A stretch of 64,000 bases of DNA, from positions 1,364,001 to 1,428,000 of the forward strand of contig NZ_LT799838.1 of assembly GCF_900168255.1 (NCBI RefSeq), in the 5' to 3' direction. Positions 57,234 to 64,000 of this stretch are shown one piece after another. Each line of letters starts with the position of its first letter. The stretch's first letter is position 1. The position numbers and the translations under genes are program-made. The notes under the pieces were generated by a model. The model worked only from the letters and a program-made list of their open reading frames with translations. It searched no databases and was not told where the DNA came from. Source of the DNA: Psychrobacter sp. DAB_AL43B (GTDB taxonomy: Bacteria > Pseudomonadota > Gammaproteobacteria > Pseudomonadales > Moraxellaceae).

Positions 57234-58556
57234 ATGACAGATTCTGCTACGCCTCACCAATACCCTGATTTAACTGCCCAGCTTGACACTTATCATGAGG
57301 GGGCTGATGTAACGGCCACGCCACTAGTGATAGGGATTGTCGCCGGTGAAGTATCAGGTGATAGTCTGGGCGCAGATTTTATGCAGCAGATGAATAACTT
57401 ACGTGATGATATCATTTGGGTCGGCGTTGGCGGTACAAAAATGCAAGCGCAAGGGCTACAAAGTATTTTTCCATTGTCCCGTTTGGCGGTGATGGGTTTG
57501 GTGGAAGTGATCGCCCAATTGCCTGACTTACTTAAGGCGCGCCGCGAACTTTTGGCTGCTTTTAAAACAGCGGATATCGATTGGTTTATCGGTATTGATG
57601 CGCCTGATTTTAATCTGAGAGTTGCCAAAAAGTTAAAGCCTCAAGGCGTGTTCTGCGTGCAGTATGTCAGTCCTTCCATTTGGGCATGGCGCGAATCGCG
57701 TATCCATAATATTAAGGCGGCGACCAATTTAGTGCTGTGTCTGTTTCCGTTTGAGCTGCCAGTATATGAGCGTTACAACCATCCGGCGATATGCGTCGGT
57801 CATCCGCTAATGCGCACCATTGATCAAACCTTGTTAGAGACGCCAATCAATCAGCGGCGTAGTGAGCTGGTCTGGCACAATGATGGTTTGCAGCAGTTCT
57901 TTATTGATCGCTTTGATGAAGTCAGCCAGCTTATTTGTGTGATGCCAGGCTCTCGACGTGGTGAAATAACGGCTATTTTGCCACTGATGCTTGATGGCAT
58001 TCAAAAGTTGATTTTATTAGACCCAAAGTTGTGCTTTATCATTCCAACTGTTGATCAAAACCATCAATATATCGTCCAAGATGTCATTGATCGGCGCTCA
58101 GAACAGCTGCGAGCGGCTATTGTTGTGGTTTATGATGATAGCCAACCCACTTTTAGTCAGCAAGCCATGGCAGCCTCGGATATTGTGATGCTGGCATCGG
58201 GTACAGCAACCCTTGAAGCGATGCTCCTTGAGCGCCCGATGGTTATTATTTATCAATTAAACCAGCTGACTTATCAGATTGCTAAACGTCTGGTCAAAGT
58301 GCCTTATGTGGGTTTGCCGAATATTTTAGCGGATACTGAGATTGTACCTGAGCTGATACAAGAGCAGGCGAGTGGCGATAATATCTGTCGTACCGTGATG
58401 CGTCTATTGCAACCACGCGCTTATGCTGAGCAATTAAAAGCGCTCGTTGATACCAAGCATTTGTTACAGCAGCAGAGCAATCATGATCCTGCTAATAGCG
58501 TGATTGAGCAATGGTTTATTCAGAACAACCCTCAAAAAATCCACTCGTCTCAATGA
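57234..58556 (+). CDS. lpxB: Lipid-A-disaccharide synthase (LpxB)
   Basis: LpxB joins lipid X and UDP-diacylglucosamine to form the lipid A disaccharide at the inner membrane. The protein shows the family blocks GIVAGEVSGDSLGADFM, GVGGTKMQAQG, QLPDLLKARRELL, IGIDAPDFNLRVAK, YVSPSIWAWRESRIHNI, MPGSRRGEI and the nucleotide-sugar-binding ASGTATLEAMLLERPMVIIYQ near residue 320. It is longer than E. coli LpxB (440 against 382), owing to about 30 extra N-terminal residues and a longer middle and tail. rnhB follows 45 bases later, a common arrangement after lpxB. Confidence 0.95.
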   Translation: MTDSATPHQYPDLTAQLDTYHEGADVTATPLVIGIVAGEVSGDSLGADFMQQMNNLRDDIIWVGVGGTKMQAQGLQSIFPLSRLAVMGLVEVIAQLPDLLKARRELLAAFKTADIDWFIGIDAPDFNLRVAKKLKPQGVFCVQYVSPSIWAWRESRIHNIKAATNLVLCLFPFELPVYERYNHPAICVGHPLMRTIDQTLLETPINQRRSELVWHNDGLQQFFIDRFDEVSQLICVMPGSRRGEITAILPLMLDGIQKLILLDPKLCFIIPTVDQNHQYIVQDVIDRRSEQLRAAIVVVYDDSQPTFSQQAMAASDIVMLASGTATLEAMLLERPMVIIYQLNQLTYQIAKRLVKVPYVGLPNILADTEIVPELIQEQASGDNICRTVMRLLQPRAYAEQLKALVDTKHLLQQQSNHDPANSVIEQWFIQNNPQKIHSSQ

Positions 58557-58601
58557 CTAAACGCATATTATCCAGCGCAATCAATCAATAAAAAATTATA
58601 A

Positions 58602-59477
58602 GTGACCAATAGCATGTACCGCACAGAAAACCATATTGTTCAGATTGAAAGTACTATTGAAAAAATTGATATTAAAGGTCAATACATCCAACTGGCTGAA
58701 CCGATCCGTTTGTCTGCTCAACTTAATATCGCTGAGTTACTCACTCAATATCCGATAAATACAACGCAGGACTTGCAACAATCAGCGTTACAGATTGGCG
58801 TTGATGAAGCAGGGCGTGGACCACTATTGGGTAGCGTTAATGTCGCTGCTGCGATATTACCACGCGCTTGGTCAGGACTGATTGAGATGCAACCGTTAAA
58901 AGGTACACCCTTATCGATACTGACGGACTCCAAGCAACTGAGCGAAAAGAAGCGTGATATGCTTTATCCGTTGGTTCAGCAGCATGCAATTGGTTATGTC
59001 ATCGCTGATATCCCAGCAGCAGTCATCGATCAGGTGAATATCTTACAAGCCACCATGCTTGGTATGCGTGTATGTACTGAGATGCTCTTAGAAACGCTTG
59101 CTCGTCACCTAAGTGATATGGCAAAAGGCACGTCTTATCAGCTGCACGCCGAGGTCTTATTCGATGGTAATCGCTGTCCTGATTTAAACTATGCAAGCCT
59201 TAATCAGTTAGGCATAGCAGAATCAGCGGTTGACTGCCAAGCTTGGGTAAAAGGGGATGCCCGTCATACTAGTATCGCGGCGGCAAGTATCTTGGCAAAA
59301 GTCAGCCGTGATAAAGCCATGTATGCGCTTGATGCTGAACATCCTGAATATGGCATTGCCAAACATAAAGGCTATCCAACGCGCGCCCACATGGAAGCGA
59401 TTGAAAATTACGGGGTGTTATCAGCGCATAGACGTAGTTTTGCACCAGTCAGAAAAGCACTTGAAAGCCAGCATTAA
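58602..59477 (+). CDS. rnhB: Ribonuclease HII (RnhB) with N-terminal extension
   Basis: RnhB cuts RNA in RNA-DNA hybrids and initiates removal of single ribonucleotides. The catalytic Asp68 and Glu69 lie in [13 protein letters not shown]. The second Asp is in [12 protein letters not shown], the third in the FDGNRCPD region, and [21 protein letters not shown] is typical. The body is normal, but the first 63 residues, read from a GTG at 58602, have no counterpart in the standard roughly 200-residue enzyme. No later in-frame ATG before the catalytic core could serve as a start apart from the fifth codon. The extension could be a real domain. It follows lpxB closely. Confidence 0.92.
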   Translation: MTNSMYRTENHIVQIESTIEKIDIKGQYIQLAEPIRLSAQLNIAELLTQYPINTTQDLQQSALQIGVDEAGRGPLLGSVNVAAAILPRAWSGLIEMQPLKGTPLSILTDSKQLSEKKRDMLYPLVQQHAIGYVIADIPAAVIDQVNILQATMLGMRVCTEMLLETLARHLSDMAKGTSYQLHAEVLFDGNRCPDLNYASLNQLGIAESAVDCQAWVKGDARHTSIAAASILAKVSRDKAMYALDAEHPEYGIAKHKGYPTRAHMEAIENYGVLSAHRRSFAPVRKALESQH

Positions 59478-59636
59478 GAGGCTAAAACCGAATTAATAAC
59501 GGCTATTATGATAAATAGCCTAAGTAATAAAAATATTATCATTCAAATATGGTAAAATCGCCTACTCGTTATAAAAGTACACGGTTTTTATTTAAACCTT
59601 CAATAAGTAGGAAATTTTTAGAATTTAAAATAATGC

Positions 59637-60302
59637 TTAAAATGACGAGTTCGGCTGCTGCAAGAAAGCTTCTTCTTCGTCAGTTGACTCGCGGTCTAGT
59701 GCGTCATTGCGATGCGGATAACGACCAAACTGATCGATAATGTTTTTATGGCTATGTTCGATGTCTAAGGTGATGGCATCGTTCAACTGTTCAAATAGTG
59801 GCAGATAGCGCTCATGGATCATTGCCGATTCAGAATGCATAAACGGCATGATGGTAAATGTGCGCCACTCCATAGGTAAGGTATTAAAATGTGGTTGCTG
59901 AATGGCTTCTTGTGCCAATACCATTGCCATGCCGTCTTGTGCAAAAGCACATGCCCGTCCGCGGCACAGATTGCGTGAAAATTGATCTAAGACAATAATT
60001 TCTGCCACTCGTCCAGCCAAAGCCGTGATTGAGCTGTTGCAATCCGTTAATGATTCTGCCATTCGCCAAGTCACGCATTCACCTTGTTTTGCTATCTGCC
60101 AAATCTTGCCAAATTTCGCATTTATTTGCTGATCAAATTTCTCATTTTCTGCAAACCAATATTGCTCATTGTCTTTGTCAAACCAAAACTCTAAAACATC
60201 ACGGGCATCAGGATTAAGATGAGTCAAATCAATCTTATTTGACGTAAGAGAGCTTAAGTTGGTTTGGCTCTTTGAGGTAGAATAATCGGTTGAGAGTGAC
60301 AT
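59637..60302 (-). CDS. DUF924 family protein
   Basis: A 221-residue soluble protein. The family start is recognisable as VLEFWFDKDNEQYWF after about 35 polar residues. FDQQINAKFG, VAEIIVLDQFSRNLCRG, FAQD and the MPFMHSESAMIHER block follow. DUF924 proteins are helical, TPR-like and of unknown function, often near stress or metabolic genes. It is convergent with rnhB and divergent from the carboxynorspermidine decarboxylase gene. Confidence 0.85.
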   Translation of the reverse strand: MSLSTDYSTSKSQTNLSSLTSNKIDLTHLNPDARDVLEFWFDKDNEQYWFAENEKFDQQINAKFGKIWQIAKQGECVTWRMAESLTDCNSSITALAGRVAEIIVLDQFSRNLCRGRACAFAQDGMAMVLAQEAIQQPHFNTLPMEWRTFTIMPFMHSESAMIHERYLPLFEQLNDAITLDIEHSHKNIIDQFGRYPHRNDALDRESTDEEEAFLQQPNSSF

Positions 60303-60391
60303 AAGATATTCTAATTATGATGGATTTAGTCTACTATAGCGCAAATATTGATGTCTGTCATGATGCCAACAGAAGCTATTAGGTAACCCTT

Positions 60392-61630
60392 ATGAACGCA
60401 AAAAATCCGGTGCTAACCACCAACTTATCTTTACCGCCAACGCCATATTACTTACTTGATGAAACGGCGATTGTCGCCAATATGCAGATTATAGCCCGTT
60501 TATGCGAGCTATCTGGCGCAAAGGCGTTATTAGCGCTGAAATGTTTTGCCACCTGGGGCGTATTCGATATTATGCAGCCGTATTTGCATGGTACGACTTC
60601 ATCGTCACTTAATGAAGTAAGGCTAGGATATGAGACTTTTGGCAAGGGTAGGGATAGTGAGAATAAAAAAGAAACCCATGCTTATAGCGTGGCGTATAGC
60701 GCGGATGAAATCCCTGAAGTGCTAGAGTATGCCGATAAAATTATCTTTAACTCTATTTCACAATTAAATGCTTTTAAGGGTCAAGCTGCTGCGCAAAACA
60801 TTCCAGTAGGGCTGCGATTAAATCCTAAAACTAGCAACTCATCGTTTATTATTGCTGATCCTGCGCGTCCGTTTAGCCGACTTGGCGAACACGATAAAGA
60901 CAGCATTGCCACAGTTCTAAAAGATATTACTGGTGTCATGATTCATAACAACTGTGAAAACGACAGCTTTGACGCTTTTAGTGAAAGCTTGGCCGATATT
61001 GAAGTTAAGTTTGGTGATATTTTACAACAGCTAGAGTGGGTAAGCTTGGGCGGTGGTATTCACTTTATTGCGCCTAATTATCCGCTTGAACAGCTTGCCC
61101 AGCGTCTAAAAATCTTTAGCAAAACTTATGGTGTGCAAGTGTATCTAGAACCGGGTGAAGCTAGTATTCATGGCGCTGGCACCTTGGTTACGACCGTTTT
61201 AGATACCATGTATAACGAGAAGAACCTAGTGGTAGTGGATTCATCCATTGAAGCGCACATGCTTGATTTGCTGATTTACCGTGAGTCAGCACCGATAGTG
61301 GCTGTTAATAGTGATGCAATTAATATTGCGCCTCTTGATATTGACCCGACTAATATTGCACCAATAAGCGAAAACGCCGAATCAGCTGATAATACTATTA
61401 TTTATGGTCGTTCTTGTTTAGCAGGTGATATCTTTGGTGAATATGCGTTGCCAAATACCTTGAAAGTGGGTGATACCGTTACTTTTGGTAATGCAGCTGG
61501 TTATACCATGGTTAAAAAGAACTGGTTTAACGGCGTTAATATGCCAGCGATTGTCATTCGTCGCCTTGATGGCAGTATCGATGTGCAGCGTGAGTTTGAT
61601 TATCAAGATTATAAGGCGAGTTTGTCTTAA
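60392..61630 (+). CDS. nspC: Carboxynorspermidine decarboxylase (NspC)
   Basis: This PLP-dependent fold III decarboxylase makes norspermidine or spermidine from the carboxy form. The PLP lysine is Lys50 in LLALKCFATWGVF, the family signature. HNNCEND, SLGGGIHF, VYLEPGEA and GRSCLAGDIFGEY complete the active site. The length (412 residues) exceeds the usual roughly 380, due to an insertion of about 30 residues (about 308-340, rich in Asn, Asp, Ile, Ala and Pro) just before the GRSCLAGD motif. The partner dehydrogenase follows on the same strand, completing the alternative spermidine pathway. Confidence 0.92.
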   Translation: MNAKNPVLTTNLSLPPTPYYLLDETAIVANMQIIARLCELSGAKALLALKCFATWGVFDIMQPYLHGTTSSSLNEVRLGYETFGKGRDSENKKETHAYSVAYSADEIPEVLEYADKIIFNSISQLNAFKGQAAAQNIPVGLRLNPKTSNSSFIIADPARPFSRLGEHDKDSIATVLKDITGVMIHNNCENDSFDAFSESLADIEVKFGDILQQLEWVSLGGGIHFIAPNYPLEQLAQRLKIFSKTYGVQVYLEPGEASIHGAGTLVTTVLDTMYNEKNLVVVDSSIEAHMLDLLIYRESAPIVAVNSDAINIAPLDIDPTNIAPISENAESADNTIIYGRSCLAGDIFGEYALPNTLKVGDTVTFGNAAGYTMVKKNWFNGVNMPAIVIRRLDGSIDVQREFDYQDYKASLS

Positions 61631-61895
61631 TACTTTGGTGTTTCTTTAATAAGTAAATAAAGTAATGGATGAATAAAGTAGTGGATAACTCAAGGTGCTA
61701 CTTATCTACTAATACTTCCCGAAAGTATGGTAAAAATTGTTATAATCGCCTCGGGCGAGAATAGTTGTTTTTACCCGTCGGGTGCGTGGGTTTTCCTCGG
61801 TCTTCCTTTTTAATTCACGCATATCATTCACTTGTTTCTGTTTTGAATAGTCATTACTAATGGCACTGACAGGGACACAAAGGAGGATTGTGGCA
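61631..61895. other. GC-rich spacer with promoter and stem-loops between nspC and the dehydrogenase gene
   Basis: This spacer contains an extended -10 (TGTTATAAT, TATAAT at 61741-61746). Just after it come two short GC-rich palindromes (CTCGGGCGAG near 61750-61760 and ACCCGTCGGGT at 61773-61783) unlike the AT-rich spacers elsewhere. On the minus strand an open frame (start 61822, end 61709, 37 residues, very basic) overlaps it. A structured leader RNA or a small gene is possible. Confidence 0.45.
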
Positions 61896-63167
61896 TTGAC
61901 TACACAACAAAATACATCAGCTAAAAAAGACGTACTCATCATCGGTGCCGGCGGCGTTGCTCAAGTCGTTGCGCATAAATGCGCGATGCATAACGACGTA
62001 CTTGGCGAAATTCATATTGCTTCACGCACAAAAGATAAATGTGATGCTATTGCTCAAAGTGTCGTGGAAAAAGGTAGCTTTAAGCAGCCAGCTACCTTAC
62101 ATACGCACCAAATCGACGCGCTAGATATTCAAGCACTTATCGCGCTCATCAAAGAAACGGGCATCCAAATCGTCATTAATGTCGGTTCACCTTTTCTTAA
62201 TATGAGCGTACTAGAAGCTTGTATTGAGACAGGCGTTGCTTATATTGATACCGCGATTCATGAAGACCCACGCAAGATTTGTGAGACCCCGCCATGGTAT
62301 GACAACTATGAGTGGAAGCGTAAACAGCGCTGTGCGGATAACAACATCACTGCTATCTTAGGTGCAGGCTTCGATCCCGGTATGGTTAATGCGTATGCCA
62401 GACTTGGCTATGACATGATGGATAAGGGTTCAGTAACCGATATTGATATTATTGATATTAATGCTGGCAGCCACGGCAAATACTTCGCCACTAACTTCGA
62501 CCCTGAAATTAATTTCCGTGAATTTACCGGTACGGTCTATTCATGGCAAGATAGCAAATGGCAGTCGAACAAAATGTTCGAAGTAAAGCGTACCGATGAT
62601 CTTCCCGTCGTTGGCGTACAAAACAGCTATCTAAGTGGTCATGACGAAATTCATTCGTTATCAGCTAATTTAGACGTGCCAAACATTCGTTTTTGGATGG
62701 GTTTTGGTGAGCATTATATCAACGTCTTTACCGTGCTGCAAAGCTTAGGTTTGCTATCTGAGCAGCCGGTAACGACTGCTGAAGGCTTAGAAGTTATTCC
62801 GTTAAAAGTCGTTAAAGCAGTTCTTCCTGATCCAAGCTCGCTAGCGCCAAACTATACCGGTAAAACCTGTATCGGCGACAAGGTTAAAGGTAAAAAAGAC
62901 GGTGTCGATAGCGAGGTATTTATCTATAATATCTCAGACCATAAAGAAGCTTATGAAGCCATGGGTAGCCAAGGTATCTCTTATACTGCTGGCGTGCCAC
63001 CAGTTGCTGCTGCCATGCTAGTTGCGACTGGCGAGTGGGATGCAGGTAAAATGGTTAACGTTGAAGAGCTTGATGCCAAACCGTTTATCAATCTATTGAA
63101 TAAGATTGGTTTGCCAACGCGTATTAAAGATAGCGAAGGTGATAGGCTATTGTCGTTTGATATTTAG
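61896..63167 (+). CDS. Carboxynorspermidine synthase (saccharopine dehydrogenase family)
   Basis: This NADPH-dependent enzyme condenses an aldehyde derived from aspartate semialdehyde with a diamine, giving carboxynorspermidine or carboxyspermidine for NspC. The Rossmann motif VLIIGAGGVAQVVAHKCA starts about 12 residues in. Later family blocks are GAGFDPGMVNAYARLG and GSHGKYFATNFDPEINFREF. I choose the TTG at 61896 because the strong AGGAGG (61881-61886) lies 9 bases before it. The ATG at 61860 would place that motif inside the gene, and a GTG at 61890 would be only 3 bases from it. The protein is then 424 residues. A terminator follows. Confidence 0.9.
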   Translation: MTTQQNTSAKKDVLIIGAGGVAQVVAHKCAMHNDVLGEIHIASRTKDKCDAIAQSVVEKGSFKQPATLHTHQIDALDIQALIALIKETGIQIVINVGSPFLNMSVLEACIETGVAYIDTAIHEDPRKICETPPWYDNYEWKRKQRCADNNITAILGAGFDPGMVNAYARLGYDMMDKGSVTDIDIIDINAGSHGKYFATNFDPEINFREFTGTVYSWQDSKWQSNKMFEVKRTDDLPVVGVQNSYLSGHDEIHSLSANLDVPNIRFWMGFGEHYINVFTVLQSLGLLSEQPVTTAEGLEVIPLKVVKAVLPDPSSLAPNYTGKTCIGDKVKGKKDGVDSEVFIYNISDHKEAYEAMGSQGISYTAGVPPVAAAMLVATGEWDAGKMVNVEELDAKPFINLLNKIGLPTRIKDSEGDRLLSFDI

Positions 63168-63200
63168 ATCATTTTGCCAATCGCTCGTTATTAGGTAAAT

Positions 63201-63245
63201 AAAAAAGCACTCTATTGAATCAGATTCGATAGGGTGCTTTTTTAC
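63201..63245 (+). terminator. Terminator of the carboxynorspermidine synthase gene
   Basis: A long stem of AAAAAAGCAC with GTGCTTTTTT, continued by CTAT/ATAG and GAA/TTC with two mismatches, ends in a T run. Confidence 0.88.
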
Positions 63246-63313
63246 ATAGCTGCTTCTATAATAAAAACGATTATCATAAAACTAATAATTATAAATGGCA
63301 TAAGGAGAAGCCC

Positions 63314-63970
63314 TTGTCTTTAGAGCAATACAAAGTATTCAATCTGATTGAAGATGTCTTAGCATTAAAAGTCTTACTAATTCTAGAATCACCGCATATT
63401 AATGAATATATTCACCAACATCCGGCAGCAGGAGAGTCGGCGCTTGAGCTGACTCAGTTTTTGATTGGGCAAGGACATTTAAATAGTTTTGACGCACAAT
63501 TACCAATAGGCTGTAATATCAAGAAATTAAATTATAAGCCACTTGGTATCTTAAACTGCTCTACTTTACCAATGAATAAAGCATTTTATCCTTGTGTTTT
63601 AGCCGGTGAAGACTTGTTACAAGTGAATCAGTTGGCAGCTATTAAACAGTATTTTGCACAAAGCAGTTTAAATAAAGGCGACGAACAACAAACTACAGAC
63701 AGTCAAATTTCAGGAAACGATTTTTTAAATAATTCGATTTTTAGAGATTTTAAATTTCGCTTAACTCAAGTACTTGAGCAAGCAGCATCTGATATTATTA
63801 TTGTGCCTTGTGGCGATACCGCAATTGGGTTTATGGAGGCTTTTAAAGCGGGTTATCAGAAGCCTTTGATGGTCTTAGATGGTTTGCCGCATCCAACTGA
63901 GCCTGAGTGGGCTGAGAAAATAGCTAACATTAATTTGACTGACCGGATTGCGCCCAAGCTATTGCCTTAG
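63314..63970 (+). CDS. Hypothetical protein with weak uracil-DNA-glycosylase-like features
   Basis: A 218-residue soluble protein starting at TTG, chosen because AAGGAG lies 6 bases upstream and no better start exists. Near the N-terminus a hydrophobic strand leads into LLILESPHINEY. A second block is GILNCSTLPMNKAFYPC, a third IIIVPCGDTAIGF, and a fourth GLPHPTEPEW. The order of strand, ES-PH, Asn-containing block, central Gly/Asp strand and HP loop recalls the uracil-DNA glycosylase fold, but the match is weak and I do not claim activity. It is the last complete gene in the window; it ends 30 bases before the edge. Confidence 0.7.
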   Translation: MSLEQYKVFNLIEDVLALKVLLILESPHINEYIHQHPAAGESALELTQFLIGQGHLNSFDAQLPIGCNIKKLNYKPLGILNCSTLPMNKAFYPCVLAGEDLLQVNQLAAIKQYFAQSSLNKGDEQQTTDSQISGNDFLNNSIFRDFKFRLTQVLEQAASDIIIVPCGDTAIGFMEAFKAGYQKPLMVLDGLPHPTEPEWAEKIANINLTDRIAPKLLP

Positions 63971-64000
63971 TTGGTGTGCTGTTTTTATCAGCCAGTGATA

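Noticed and set aside
59549..59740. Plus-strand 63-residue frame between rnhB and the DUF924 gene.
   Set aside because: Its last part is antisense to the DUF924 gene, it has no ribosome binding site, and the composition is that of an AT-rich spacer.

Overview
The window looks like chromosomal DNA of a cold-adapted gammaproteobacterium of the Moraxellaceae, most likely Psychrobacter. The evidence is the moderately AT-rich composition with very AT-rich spacers, Moraxellaceae-like housekeeping proteins, and a secreted lipase that, from memory, resembles Lip1 of the Antarctic isolate Moraxella TA144. I saw no rRNA or tRNA gene, CRISPR array, integrase, transposase or phage gene. Apart from some tandem repeats and one decayed duplicate gene, the window reads as ordinary core and niche-adaptation genome.

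Layout. Positions 1-8.8 kb (minus strand) hold a truncated pteridine-reductase-like SDR, cca, maeB, selO, a membrane acyl-CoA desaturase and a glycerophosphodiester phosphodiesterase. Positions 9-19 kb hold a lipoprotein, a cobalamin adenosyltransferase, cysS, a large MscS-type channel, guaB, glmM and pdxH. Positions 19-22 kb hold an EmrAB-like efflux pair. Positions 22.4-29.1 kb hold a carbonyl/electrophile detoxification block: a GST, a DJ-1/PfpI protein, a CurA-like reductase, a YqhD-like aldehyde reductase, a NemR-like TetR repressor and a divergent aldehyde dehydrogenase. Two near-identical TAGAC-N5-GTCTA operators lie in the two control regions of this block.

Positions 29-32 kb hold two small genes and an nnrS-nsrR nitric-oxide pair, with an NsrR-like 11-1-11 site before nnrS and an NsrR that has an unusual insertion between its cluster cysteines. 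Positions 32-38 kb hold an ankyrin lipoprotein, a tandem pair of MBL-like genes (the second broken by a CAA-to-TAA change), a secreted PETase/Lip1-type alpha/beta hydrolase and an MFS exporter. Positions 38-49.3 kb hold acyl-CoA and propionyl-CoA synthetases, then a complete lower valine pathway from isobutyryl-CoA to propionyl-CoA (mmsA, acyl-CoA dehydrogenase, enoyl-CoA hydratase, 3-hydroxyisobutyryl-CoA hydrolase, mmsB), faced by an IclR regulator. Positions 50-64 kb hold an outer-membrane protein, a phosphopantetheinyl transferase, pal, pepN, a DAHP synthase, lpxB, rnhB, a DUF924 protein, the carboxynorspermidine pair for polyamine synthesis, and an unrecognised protein with weak resemblance to uracil-DNA glycosylases.

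A recurring oddity is a set of short degenerate AT-rich tandem repeats (periods 12-21 bp, 3-5 units) placed just before start codons, just after stop codons, or at the very N-terminus of a gene. I found no convincing new defence or mobile system. The most rewarding leads are the cold-environment PETase-like hydrolase, the NemR-like regulon with its operators, the NsrR insertion, and the leader repeats.
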